Origin: Thermogemmatispora carboxidivorans
GTDB lineage: Bacteria > Chloroflexota > Ktedonobacteria > Ktedonobacterales > Ktedonobacteraceae
Length of the DNA stretch: 64,000 bases
Direction: 5' to 3'
Assembly: GCF_000702505.1 (NCBI RefSeq)
Contig: NZ_JNIM01000001.1
Location: 5,308,327 to 5,372,326, forward strand
Shown: positions 24,951 through 33,786 of the stretch, piece by piece
Position numbering within the stretch: the stretch's first letter is position 1
Layout of the letters: every line of letters starts with the position of its first letter
Made by a program: the position numbers and the translations under genes
Notes under the pieces: generated by a model
What the model was told of the DNA's origin: nothing
The model's input: only the letters and a program-made list of their open reading frames with translations
Database searches by the model: none

Positions 24951-27900
24951 CTAGGAGAGGTTAGGCAGGCCGTCGGCAGGACTGGAGCCGCGGCGCGGGA
25001 GCAGGACGTAGCGCCGGCTGCCGCGCGGGCGTTCGACGACCAGCAGGCCAGCCCGCCGCGTGACGTGCCAGAGCGCTTCGAAAAGCCAATCAACTACCCA
25101 GTAGCAGACCGGAAGGTTGGAATCTATCACTGCCTTTTGAAAGAGAGCGAGCAGGCGCCTGGCGACTTCGGGCGTTTCGCCGAGCTGGCTGATCGCCTGT
25201 ATGAGTCCCCAGAGCTTTGCGCCTCTGAGGCTAATCAGTTCTGCCTTCATCGACGAGCGCTCCAAGACGTCGAGCAGCACAGGCACCAGGTCGCGACGTT
25301 CAGCGGCCTCTATTGCCTCTATCAACGAGAGTGAGAGCTGTCCCCTCGCAAACCGACTCCTCCTCAGCAAGCGCCCCAGCGTCTTCGCCCCGCTATGCTT
25401 TACCAGATACTCAGGTAAATGGGATTTCCATAGGGCACTCTCTGAAGAGGAAAGCCTATCATGATGGCCCTGGAGAGCCAGCTCTTCAGCCTGTGCCAGA
25501 ACGCCCAAATCCAGATCATCGAGGCATACCAGGGCCAACAGCAGGGTGCTTTTGAGTCTCTCATCTTGCTCACGCTCCCAACAGACGCGCAGGGGAGCAG
25601 CAAGGGTGCGATTTTCACTTTGCCCCAAAGCAAGAGCGAGAGCAGCACGCACTTCGCTGTGCAGACTGAGATCGGCCAGCGCAGCTAGCGCTCCCGTCTG
25701 CGCTAGCGGGACCTCTTTGGCCAGGTGGCCCAGCTCCTCGACACAGACCAGGCGTAACATTATCGCTAGCCGCTCATTCCTCACCAATGACAGCAGAACC
25801 TCTATCGCCTCACTATCGCCACGCCCTCCCAGTACCTTAACTAAACCTTCCATACATTTTTGACACATATCTACAGATAACTTCTCATTCCTCACCAATG
25901 ACAGCAGAACCTCTATTGCCTTCTTATTATAAGATCTAGTTAATATATTTATCAATACTCCTATACAATCGCCGCGCACCTTTTCAGGTAACTTCTTATT
26001 GTTCACCAGTGACAGGAGGATCTTTATCGCCTTCTCATCGCCGTAGCTCTCTAGCATCCCAGCCAGCAGCATGACACAATCAGAGCGAAACCTGACAGTC
26101 AGCTCTTCAGTTCTTACTAATGTCAATAAAAACTCTATTTTCTTATTACTATTATAAAGCTTTTTTACTTTATTTAGCAAATTTATCATTATTTTATCAT
26201 CTACATTTTGTTTTTCCAGTCTTATCATCAGAAGCTCCATTTTTCTATCTTGAGATGGAATAATTCTTATTCCTGATAATTTTGCATATCCATGATCAAC
26301 AATCATATATTCATCTTCTTTAATTGTTTTGCGAGAATTAATCTCAATTTCATCAAAAACGCTGATATAATCAAAATCTTCCAGAGCAAAGCTCCTAATT
26401 TGATTCTTTTTCTGGTATAAAAATCTTTTCACTATTTTCAGCATAAATAGATTCTTATCTTGTAGTATCTCCATCAAGCGCTTCGTGATAGTCTCATCGC
26501 CTGATCCTAACACAGGTTCGCTATAGACACGTCCCAACGGGGCTAATATCTCGACAAGTTTTTTCTCCATCAGACTATAGGGAGTGCGCTCCAGCTCATC
26601 AAGGAGGCGTTTCGGCAATTCGTACCGCAGCTCTGGCCGGTCGCGCAATAGAGGTTGCGCCAGTAGGCAGCGTCCTGCCAGCAGCAGCTTGCTGTGAAAG
26701 AGATCCTCTGGTGGTGCCTTCTTGCTGTCATGAAGCAGTGCGCGAAAGAGCGGCGTCGCATCGTTGACTGCTCCCGCATAGAGCAGCGTCACCTCTTCCC
26801 ACCACGGATCACCCAGGTAGGGAAGCAGCAGCTCAACGCTGCCGCTCTCACTGACGTAACAGGCTGCGCAATACTCCTGCAACGTCAGATGCAGAAAACC
26901 ATAGAGATCCTGACCTTGCTCCCGCAACAGCCCACTATCATCGCTGAGTGCCTCCAGCACCTGCCTCGCCAGGTCTGGCCCGCCGGTCTGCCAGAGGCGC
27001 GGCAAAAACTCGGCGATCCACTCCTCCAGCGCCGCGCGTGGTGCATAGCGCCAGCCGCGAGCGTGCATATGCCAGGCCAGCTCATAGAGCAAATGGCGAT
27101 GGTGATCGGGGCGCAGATGCACAGGACTGCCCATGCGTCGGATATTGCGCTCACGATCCCAGCGCTCCAACAGGAGCGTCACGCACTCCCGATAGAGCGC
27201 CGCGCGCCGCGCCGGCAGCTCACCGCTCTCCTCATAGAGGAGGACGATCAGCGTCAGCAGTAGCGGATTGGCCGCCAGCGTCAACAGATGCGGCTGTTGG
27301 AGCAACTCATCCAGCAGGCGCTTACCCTCAGCTCGCGCTTCGGGCCTACCGTTCCCCTCCTGGGCAAACCAGCGCTGGACAAACTGCTCAATCTCCTGCT
27401 GGCGAAAATCGAGCACATCCAGCTCATCGAAGCCGGTCAGGCGGCGATGCAAGCGATAGCCGGCGCGGCGGGCCGTCACCACCACCGCCGAGCGATTGGC
27501 CAGCCGCTGCACCGCCTCCACCACCCGGCGATAGCTCTGCCCGGCCTCCTCTGGCGACTCACCAATCAGGGTCTCATCCAGCGCATCCAACAAAAAGAGC
27601 GTCTTGCCCTCCTCCAGGCGCGTGCGCAGATAGAGGGCTACCTCCTCCTCCTCAAGTCCGTAGTCTCGGTAATCGCGCGTCAGGCGCCAGACTGCATAAG
27701 TTAACAAATTCTCCTGACCCGAGGCTGCAAAAGCATTCAGGCTCAGATAGATTGGAACCGGAGGCAAAGCCGGAGCCTCGCCGCGCAGAATGCAGATCGC
27801 CAGATGGCGCAGCAGCGTCGTCTTACCAGCCCCTGGGTCGCCCAGTATCACGCAGCGCGAATGGCGGTGGACCGCCTCCTGTGGCTCCAAAGCCTCCCCG

Positions 27901-28640
27901 AAACGCCGCTCCAGCCGCCGTCGTTGGCGTCGCCGCACATGCAGATGATCAAACTGTTCCCCTTGCTCCTCGGGACCGAGATAGCGGATCTCCGGCTTCT
28001 CGTGCAGACGCAGACGGATATAAATCCGCTCGATCGGGAAAGCCGTACGCATCCCCAGCACCTGCAGCAGGGTCAGACTGCGGTCCCCCAGCAGCGCCCG
28101 TCGATAACGCTCCTCCACGCGGGAGCAGAGTGCTTCAAGCCCCTCCTTGCCCATCTCTCTGGCAGCTTCGGCCTGCCCTTCCTCGTCCGCCTCCAGCATT
28201 GCGCAGATCGCCTTCGCCACCCTGACCCAGAGCTGGTCGCGTTCAGCTCGCCTCAGCTCCGCGCAGCCCTTTTCATTCATAAATTTCAGCTTTTCGAGAG
28301 GCGTCCCCTCTAGCGAGCAGGCCCGTGCTCGCACGGGAATCAGAAGGAGCCCCCCCACCTGTCCCCGTCGCCAAAGCACATTAAGCACCTTCTGCTCCTC
28401 TTTCCGCCCACTCAACAGCTCTGCACTCACCAGTACCACCGCCACCTGAGCCTGCCGAGCAACCTGCTCTACCTCCTGGGAAGGCACCCGTCCGGCGGGC
28501 ACATCGAGCGAGGCGAAACAATGCAGGCGCGAGCGCAGAGCGGGTGCCTGCAAATGATTTCTCAATTCCTCCACGAAGCGCCTATCGCGAGCCGCAGCGC
28601 ATAGAAAAACCAGAGCCGTCTTCGTCTCAGCCCCCGTCAT
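24951..28640 (-). CDS. TIR-NACHT-HEAT STAND protein (NLR-like defence candidate)
   Basis: The 1229-aa product begins with a TIR-like domain (about 8-150; VFLCAAARDRRFVEELRNHL, VVLVSAELLSGRKEEQ). A NACHT ATPase follows, with Walker A GDPGAGKTT (about 267-275) and Walker B LLDALDETL (about 350-358), and a conserved PWWEEVTLLYAG after the winged-helix region. Residues from about 690 to 925 are Lys/Asn/Ile-rich with short repeats (KAIEVLLSLVRNE), and HEAT-like helices continue to the end. TIR domains of this type often cleave NAD or signal when oligomerised, and NACHT proteins of bacteria can act in phage defence. The NACHT core is paralogous to 7193-10390. The DNA of the middle section (26161-26460) is only about 26% G+C against roughly 60% nearby. 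Confidence 0.88.
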   Translation of the reverse strand: MTGAETKTALVFLCAAARDRRFVEELRNHLQAPALRSRLHCFASLDVPAGRVPSQEVEQVARQAQVAVVLVSAELLSGRKEEQKVLNVLWRRGQVGGLLLIPVRARACSLEGTPLEKLKFMNEKGCAELRRAERDQLWVRVAKAICAMLEADEEGQAEAAREMGKEGLEALCSRVEERYRRALLGDRSLTLLQVLGMRTAFPIERIYIRLRLHEKPEIRYLGPEEQGEQFDHLHVRRRQRRRLERRFGEALEPQEAVHRHSRCVILGDPGAGKTTLLRHLAICILRGEAPALPPVPIYLSLNAFAASGQENLLTYAVWRLTRDYRDYGLEEEEVALYLRTRLEEGKTLFLLDALDETLIGESPEEAGQSYRRVVEAVQRLANRSAVVVTARRAGYRLHRRLTGFDELDVLDFRQQEIEQFVQRWFAQEGNGRPEARAEGKRLLDELLQQPHLLTLAANPLLLTLIVLLYEESGELPARRAALYRECVTLLLERWDRERNIRRMGSPVHLRPDHHRHLLYELAWHMHARGWRYAPRAALEEWIAEFLPRLWQTGGPDLARQVLEALSDDSGLLREQGQDLYGFLHLTLQEYCAACYVSESGSVELLLPYLGDPWWEEVTLLYAGAVNDATPLFRALLHDSKKAPPEDLFHSKLLLAGRCLLAQPLLRDRPELRYELPKRLLDELERTPYSLMEKKLVEILAPLGRVYSEPVLGSGDETITKRLMEILQDKNLFMLKIVKRFLYQKKNQIRSFALEDFDYISVFDEIEINSRKTIKEDEYMIVDHGYAKLSGIRIIPSQDRKMELLMIRLEKQNVDDKIMINLLNKVKKLYNSNKKIEFLLTLVRTEELTVRFRSDCVMLLAGMLESYGDEKAIKILLSLVNNKKLPEKVRGDCIGVLINILTRSYNKKAIEVLLSLVRNEKLSVDMCQKCMEGLVKVLGGRGDSEAIEVLLSLVRNERLAIMLRLVCVEELGHLAKEVPLAQTGALAALADLSLHSEVRAALALALGQSENRTLAAPLRVCWEREQDERLKSTLLLALVCLDDLDLGVLAQAEELALQGHHDRLSSSESALWKSHLPEYLVKHSGAKTLGRLLRRSRFARGQLSLSLIEAIEAAERRDLVPVLLDVLERSSMKAELISLRGAKLWGLIQAISQLGETPEVARRLLALFQKAVIDSNLPVCYWVVDWLFEALWHVTRRAGLLVVERPRGSRRYVLLPRRGSSPADGLPNLS
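25866..26566. other. AT-rich segment inside the TIR-NACHT gene
   Basis: By direct count, bases 26161-26460 contain 78 G or C out of 300, while flanking 60-base lines are near 58%. The reading frame stays open throughout. The encoded segment is rich in Lys, Asn and Ile and its repeats resemble the unit KAIEVLLSLVRNE. Confidence 0.85.
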
Positions 28641-29009
28641 AGCTGATCGATCACCTGCCTTGTGCCCGGAGCTTCATCCTATCAACTCCTCATCGCATGA
28701 TCCTCGTCTATTTTAGCATAAGAACGGCCAATATCAATGGATTGCTCTAGAAGAAACTGGCGGCCAATCCAGTACTCAACGGTCATCTTGACGATTATAG
28801 AACTATAGACAAGAGCAGCTATACTGGCGCCAGCCGGTGGGACCACCCGAAGAAAAGGCCCCAGAAATAGGCAAAGAGAGACGCTCGGAGCAGCTGAAGA
28901 AGAGGAGAAAGCAGATCATCCCAATATGCAACTAAGGATTATTCCGGCGAAGAATGGGCAGATGAAGCGTGTAGAGCAGGCAACTGATTACGAGCTATAA
29001 CCAAGAAAG
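28641..29009. other. Intergenic region between TIR-NACHT gene and tRNA-Arg
   Basis: About 370 bases. It contains the TIR-NACHT promoter (28710-28737) and a possible 8-codon leader frame (28644-28670). The part from 28740 to 29009 shows nothing recognisable; no direct repeat of the tRNA 3' end was noticed. Confidence 0.4.
28710..28737 (-). promoter_or_regulatory. Promoter of TIR-NACHT gene
   Basis: On the minus strand TTGATA (28737-28732) and TAAAAT (28715-28710) are separated by 16 bases, with a leader of about 65 bases to the ATG at 28640. Confidence 0.5.
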
Positions 29010-29082
29010 TGGGGCCGAGAGGAATCGAACCTCCGACACGCGACTTAGGAGGTCGCTGCTCTATCCACTGAGCTACGGCCCC
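29010..29082 (-). tRNA. tRNA-Arg (anticodon CCT)
   Basis: The minus strand folds as a tRNA: 5' GGGGCCG pairs with 3' CGGCCCC, D arm TAGCTCAGT-GG-ATAGAGCA, anticodon loop CTCCTAA with anticodon CCT, and T arm GGAGGTTCGATTCCTCT. The length is 73 with the discriminator A; CCA is not encoded. A sigma-70 promoter lies at 29159-29187. It lies 369 bases from the start of the TIR-NACHT gene. Confidence 0.95.
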
Positions 29083-29158
29083 TTTTTGCTTTAGACGCAG
29101 AACGGCAATGCAAGCCAACGACCTGCTCCGGTCAGAGGCCAGAGAAGAGACTGGTTTC

Positions 29159-29187
29159 ATCCTAGCATGCTCTTGGGGTCCTGTCAA
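29159..29187 (-). promoter_or_regulatory. Promoter of tRNA-Arg
   Basis: On the minus strand TTGACA and TAGGAT are separated by 17 bases, about 70 bases upstream of the tRNA 5' end. Confidence 0.65.
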
Positions 29188-29280
29188 GCGCCAGGCGTGG
29201 TGCACGCAACAGCCGGCGGGCGGGGGACGGCAGAGCACAACCAACGCTGGCCAGCTATCGCGGAGGCCAGCCCTCTCGAT

Positions 29281-29310
29281 TTGACAGTCGCTCTTGGCAG
29301 GGGCTATCAT
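29281..29310 (+). promoter_or_regulatory. Promoter of M16 peptidase gene
   Basis: TTGACA at 29281-29286 and TATCAT at 29305-29310 with an 18-base spacer. The -10 overlaps the in-frame ATG at 29309, so translation must begin later, at 29360. Confidence 0.6.
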
Positions 29311-29359
29311 GCTAGAAAAAAGAACATATGAGGCTCCTGTTCACGCGGAGGAAGAGAGC

Positions 29360-30634
29360 ATGACAGATTCTATCACCGTTGGTCGGGACGTCTTCCATAC
29401 CCACCGCCTCAGCAACGGCCTACAGATCGTGGGTCAGAGTATGCCCGACTTCGAATCGGTCTCCATCGCCTACTACGTGCGCACTGGCTCGCGCGACGAG
29501 CACGACCCGACCATCGAGGGCGTCTCACACTTCCTCGAACACATGGTCTTCAAAGGCACCCGGCACCTCGACTGGCAGCAGATCACTCTGGAATTCAACA
29601 AAATCGGTGCCGAGCTAAACGCCTTCACCTCGCACGAAGCCACCATGTATTTCGCCCGCGTCCTCGGCGAATACAGCGAGCGCGCCCTCGAACTCCTCAG
29701 CGACATGATGTATCCGCGCCTGGCCGAAAGCGACTTCGAAACCGAAAAAGAGGTCATCATCAACGAGATCGCTCGCTCTGAAGACCAGCCCTACAACCTG
29801 GCCTTCCGCCGTCTGGCCCAAACCTACTTCAACGGCCATCCCCTGGGCCACGACGTCCTCGGCTCCCGCGAAAGCATTCGCAACATGCGCATCGAGCAAA
29901 TGCGCGACTACTGGCAGCGCCGCTATGGAGCCAACAACATAATTCTGACCGTAGCTGGCAACTTCGACTGGGAGCGCTTCGTCGCACGCGCCGAGCAGCT
30001 CTGCAGCGACTGGCGCAGCAGCGAGAGCGAACGCGAGCCGCAGCCCTACGAGCCAGCCCACTCCCTCAACAACGTCATCGTTGACCCGCGCCTCAAGCAG
30101 CAGATCATCTTGCTCGCCATGCCCTGCGTCAGCATCCAGGACCCTGACTACTACGCTGCCGCCCTTGGGGGGAGCATCCTGGGGGACACCGACGGCTCAC
30201 GCATCTACTGGAACATCCATCAAAAAGGCCTGGCCGAATCGGCCAGCGCCGGCCTGTGGGCCCTCGAAGACACCGGTATGCTCCTGCTCGAAGCCAACTC
30301 TACCCCTGAAGAGGCCCCGCGCGTCCTGCGTCTCCTGCGAGCCGAGCTTGAGAGCCTGCTCGAGGACGGCATCTACGAAGACGAACTGCGCCGCGCCAAG
30401 GATAAATGGATCAGCAGCATCGTCCTCAGCAGCGAATCAACCTTCACTCGCATGCGCACCCTGGCCTCGGACTGGGTCACCGAAGGCCGCCTGATTAGCA
30501 TCGATGAGGAAATCGAGCGTGTTGAGCGCGTCACCACCGACGACATCATGCGCACCCTGCAACGCTTTCCCCTACGCGACAAACAGGTGCTGGTTGCCCT
30601 CGGCCCCTTGAGCGAAGAGCAGCTCTTCCAATAA
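29360..30634 (+). CDS. M16 family zinc metallopeptidase
   Basis: The start at 29360 has GGAGG 8 bases upstream and lies downstream of the promoter; this gives 424 aa. The inverted zinc motif HFLEH (His57, Glu60, His61) with Glu136 as the third ligand identifies an active M16 (pitrilysin/mitochondrial processing peptidase-like) enzyme. The C-terminal half is the inactive homologous domain. No signal peptide is present, so it probably degrades or processes peptides in the cytoplasm. Chloroflexota often carry such proteins as pairs, but here no second M16 gene lies beside it. It converges on the sensor kinase gene across a hairpin. Confidence 0.93.
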   Translation: MTDSITVGRDVFHTHRLSNGLQIVGQSMPDFESVSIAYYVRTGSRDEHDPTIEGVSHFLEHMVFKGTRHLDWQQITLEFNKIGAELNAFTSHEATMYFARVLGEYSERALELLSDMMYPRLAESDFETEKEVIINEIARSEDQPYNLAFRRLAQTYFNGHPLGHDVLGSRESIRNMRIEQMRDYWQRRYGANNIILTVAGNFDWERFVARAEQLCSDWRSSESEREPQPYEPAHSLNNVIVDPRLKQQIILLAMPCVSIQDPDYYAAALGGSILGDTDGSRIYWNIHQKGLAESASAGLWALEDTGMLLLEANSTPEEAPRVLRLLRAELESLLEDGIYEDELRRAKDKWISSIVLSSESTFTRMRTLASDWVTEGRLISIDEEIERVERVTTDDIMRTLQRFPLRDKQVLVALGPLSEEQLFQ

Positions 30635-30746
30635 GAGGACGGCCACAGACCCAGAGCACACCAGCATCAGAAGAAGGCACGGACGAGAAGAACAACAGCA
30701 AACAGCGACAAGGGGAAGAAAGAGCGCCTCAAAAACGGAAGACGGC

Positions 30747-30768
30747 GGCCAGGTTTCTTTTCCTGGCC
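30747..30768. terminator. Hairpin between convergent genes
   Basis: GGCCAGG and CCTGGCC form a 7-bp stem around an 8-base T-rich loop, between the convergent M16 and kinase genes. It may terminate both transcripts; no clear U tract is present. Confidence 0.4.
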
Positions 30769-30844
30769 TGCCTCACGCCCAAAAAGGAAGCCCGGAAAGA
30801 GGCAAGCACAAGGGGAGAGCAGAGGAGAAAGCAACGAGCCGGAC

Positions 30845-32848
30845 TCAGCCGGGCAGGCGGGCCAGCTTATAGCCCACATCCGGCACCGTCAGAATATAAC
30901 GCGGATGGCGCGGGTCCGGCTCAATCTTGCGCCGCAAACGACTGATATAGACCCAGACAAAATCTATCTCGCGGCTATATTCCGGCCCCCAGACCTTTTC
31001 GAGCAGCAGCTCATGAGTCATCACCATACCAGCATGCTGCGCCAGAGTGCTCAGCAAGCGATACTCTGTGCGACTCAACTGCACTGGCTGCCCGTTGACA
31101 AAGACCTGATGCTGCGCATAATCGATCACCAAGTCGCCCGTACGGAAGATACGCTGATGCCTCGTCTCGCCAGCACTTTCCCGGCTACGCCGACGCAGGC
31201 GGCAACGCACCCGCGCCAGCAGCTCCCGCAGATGAAAAGGCTTGTAGACCAGGTCATCGGCACCAGCATCGAGCAGGCGAATCCCCTCCTCCTCATGACC
31301 GGTAGCACAGAGAGCGATCACCGGCGTCTCCGCGAATTCGCGCAGACGGCGCAGCAGCTCCAAAGCCGCCACATCGGCCAGGTCAGCCAACAAGATCAAG
31401 TCTGGCTCCTGCAGATCTAGCAAGCGGAAGAACTGGGCGCTATGGGTTGCCAGCTGCACCTGACAGCCCTGCTCCTCCAGATGGGCCCGCAGGTAGCGAG
31501 CAATACGCGCATCCTGCTCGGCCAGCAAAACGGAGGCCAGGCGCTCGCGGCGCACGCTCGGCCCTTGACCCTGAACCGAGGCGCTTGCAGAAGTCAAAGC
31601 AGGCAGCGTCTCCGTTGTCAAAGCGCCAGCGGGAAGCTCTTCCGTCGCCTGCAGCGGCAAGGTAAATGAGAAGGTGGCCCCCTGACCCAGGCCAGGCGAA
31701 TCGGCCCAGATTCGCCCGCCATGCGCCTCAATGGTCGCGCGGGCCACGGCCAGCCCGAGGCCGCTCCCCTCCTCCTCGTCCTCAGCCTCCTCGCGCGGCA
31801 AGCGGTAGAAGCGCTGAAAGATATGCTCCAGATGCTCCTGTGGAATGCCCAGGCCCTGATCCGTCACACTCACGCGCACCTCAGCGCCCTCGACCTCCAC
31901 CTCCAGACGAATGGTTCCCCCACCAGGCGAATAACGAACCGCATTATCTAGCAAATGATTAAGTACTTGCTCTATGCGCAAAGGATCACACGGCACCGGA
32001 GGCAAGGCAGGAGGCAGGCGCAGAATAAAACGATGACCGGGGGCCGAGCGCTCACGCTGTTCCACCAGACGGCGCAGCAGCTCCTCAAACTGCACCTGGG
32101 CCAGGCGCAGCGTCTGTGTTCCACTATCGAGCCGCCACACATCCAAGAGCGTATTCAGAATCTCGTGCAAGCGATCAGCCTGAGCATCGATCATTTCCAG
32201 CATTTCACGCTGCACAGCCGGGTCCCAGCGGCGAGAAGAACCGAGCAAGGTTGTTGCACAGCCCTTAATAATCGCCAGAGGTGTCTTCAGCTCATGAGCC
32301 GCCAGCGCCAGAGCCTCGGAACGAGCCTGAGTGGCCTCGCGCTCCAGCGTCACATCCTCCAGGAGGAGGCCCCGCCCCAGTAGGCGACCCTCGTCGCCAT
32401 AGATAGGGAAGCTGTGCACGCGCAACCAGCGGACCGCCGCATCTACCAGAGCCAGATCAGTCGAAGCCTCCAGCTCGGGATGCTCCCAGAAGCGATCAAG
32501 GGCCTCCTGAGCACGTTGGGGGTCGGCAGCCCGCGTCAGCAAACGCGCCCGTACATCCACCGTCGACCCGACAACCAGCTCATGGGCCTGGCAACCCAGC
32601 AGCTCGCGTGCCCGCCTGTTCGCACAGACCAGCCGCTCGCGCTGGCTCAAAAGCAGCAAGCCACTGCTGAGGTTCTCCGCGACAGCTGCCAGGATCGCCT
32701 GGGCAGGAGAGGCCATCAGCGCAGAGGCGGTCGAGGCCCAAGGGAGAGTAGCATCAGGCGCAGGGCAGGCGAGGAACGTCATCCACTCCTCAGAAGAGCG
32801 ACGGTCAGCGCTGGCCATGTCCGCCCCATCTCTGGCGGCGCGTTCCAT
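30845..32848 (-). CDS. Cytoplasmic histidine kinase fused to receiver and OmpR-type wHTH
   Basis: The ATG at 32848 follows AAAGGTG and gives 667 aa; the frame extends 7 codons further. Domains in order: PAS (about 48-170), HisKA with phospho-accepting His185 in AAHELKTP, HATPase (LLDNAVRYSP, DQGLGIP, GSGLGLAVA), receiver (about 445-560) and an OmpR/PhoB winged helix (about 575-665; SRTEYRLLSTLAQH, VWVYISRLRRKI). There is no membrane helix, so the signal is cytoplasmic. The receiver is degenerate: Glu-Gln replaces the usual acidic pair, Ala stands at the expected phospho-Asp with Asp one position later, Cys replaces Thr, but the Lys in YKPF is kept. The fusion places sensing and DNA binding in one chain. 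Confidence 0.88.
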   Translation of the reverse strand: MERAARDGADMASADRRSSEEWMTFLACPAPDATLPWASTASALMASPAQAILAAVAENLSSGLLLLSQRERLVCANRRARELLGCQAHELVVGSTVDVRARLLTRAADPQRAQEALDRFWEHPELEASTDLALVDAAVRWLRVHSFPIYGDEGRLLGRGLLLEDVTLEREATQARSEALALAAHELKTPLAIIKGCATTLLGSSRRWDPAVQREMLEMIDAQADRLHEILNTLLDVWRLDSGTQTLRLAQVQFEELLRRLVEQRERSAPGHRFILRLPPALPPVPCDPLRIEQVLNHLLDNAVRYSPGGGTIRLEVEVEGAEVRVSVTDQGLGIPQEHLEHIFQRFYRLPREEAEDEEEGSGLGLAVARATIEAHGGRIWADSPGLGQGATFSFTLPLQATEELPAGALTTETLPALTSASASVQGQGPSVRRERLASVLLAEQDARIARYLRAHLEEQGCQVQLATHSAQFFRLLDLQEPDLILLADLADVAALELLRRLREFAETPVIALCATGHEEEGIRLLDAGADDLVYKPFHLRELLARVRCRLRRRSRESAGETRHQRIFRTGDLVIDYAQHQVFVNGQPVQLSRTEYRLLSTLAQHAGMVMTHELLLEKVWGPEYSREIDFVWVYISRLRRKIEPDPRHPRYILTVPDVGYKLARLPG

Positions 32849-32993
32849 GAAACGAACACCTTTCCGCATTGCTGGTACGATCGATGAGTACTCATGAATA
32901 TTCTAGCAAGGCGGTCAAGGTTCAAGACAGCCTGCCCCTCAAGGAGAGAGCCAGCATCAGACCTGGAGCACTCGCGCAAGAGGAGAAAAAGAG

Positions 32994-33419
32994 CTAATGA
33001 AGCGTTGCCAGTCCCACGATCAATAAAAGATGCAAAAGCATGCCAATGATCAGCGTCCACGCAATAAACATAATAGCGCGATGATCATGGACCAAGCGCC
33101 GGACACGAGGGGCCGGAGAAGCAGAAGCCGGGCGTCGCTCGGCAGCAACCAGGCCCAGCGCAATGCGCAGACGCAGGGGTGAGCGCACCGGCGAGCGACT
33201 CATCTCAGCGAGCAGCGCACCGTAGCAATCACGACACAACACCCAGGACTGACGCGGCTCGGGCGCACCCTCGGGCTCCGTGACTGCAATGGCCTCCAGC
33301 GGGATGCGCTGCGTACAGACCGAGCAATTGCGGATAATGCGCTTCCTCGCCCGTGGTGACTGCCTACCCTCGTCGATGCTGTGCGAAGACAAGCTGCCGC
33401 TATGCTTAACCTCTCCCAT
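32994..33419 (-). CDS. Small zinc-knuckle membrane protein, 141 aa
   Basis: The ATG at 33419 (GGAAAGGAA upstream) gives 141 aa; a longer frame begins at 33509. A pair of Cys motifs, CSVCTQRI and CRDCYGAL, probably bind a zinc ion, and a C-terminal helix (IMFIAWTLIIGMLLHLLLIV) should anchor the protein in the membrane. It lies upstream of the kinase-wHTH gene on the same strand but about 145 bases away. The function is unknown. It could be a membrane-bound adaptor of the neighbouring regulator, which I infer only from position. Confidence 0.55.
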   Translation of the reverse strand: MGEVKHSGSLSSHSIDEGRQSPRARKRIIRNCSVCTQRIPLEAIAVTEPEGAPEPRQSWVLCRDCYGALLAEMSRSPVRSPLRLRIALGLVAAERRPASASPAPRVRRLVHDHRAIMFIAWTLIIGMLLHLLLIVGLATLH

Positions 33420-33786
33420 GATTGGCGATTCCTTTCCAAAGCTCGCCGGTCCAATCAGCACTTCGCTGGCGATCAAGGGACAATCGCAGGCAGGGACCTT
33501 TTCCCCCACGTCTCTAATTGTATCACACCCTCGGAAGGATTACGCACCAAGCAAACAAGGGCGTCTTCAAGCAGGCCCGGGAGCCGCCAGAAGAGAACGC
33601 CCTTGCTTATCAGTCTGACACTACTGCTAGCTGTTCGGGAGCGAGGGGACAGGCCCGGCTGCTCCCCCTGGCGGGGGCCAGCCGGGCCGGCCTGGTCTCA
33701 GATTGGGAGCGTAGAGAACCAGCCAGCCCAGACTATGAGAGCCATTGTCGCAGCCTACCTGACGCCCTCTGCACCGCTACGCTCCG
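33420..33786. other. Intergenic region
   Basis: About 370 bases between ctaE and the zinc-knuckle gene. It contains the hairpin at 33653-33689 and no accepted gene. Confidence 0.4.
33653..33689 (-). terminator. GC-rich hairpin downstream of ctaE
   Basis: GGCCCGGCTG (33653-33662) and CAGCCGGGCC (33680-33689) form a perfect 10-bp stem whose inside can pair further (CCCCC with GGGGG). It lies about 100 bases after the ctaE stop at the end of the oxidase operon. There is no U tract. Confidence 0.5.

Noticed and set aside
26948..28225. 425-codon plus-strand Pro/Arg/Ser-rich frame
   Set aside because: It lies antisense to the NACHT part of the TIR-NACHT gene and shows shadow composition without recognisable domains.
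24900..29082. TIR-NACHT gene as an island integrated at tRNA-Arg
   Set aside because: No integrase and no repeat of the tRNA 3' end were noticed on the other side of the gene; adjacency alone is not enough.
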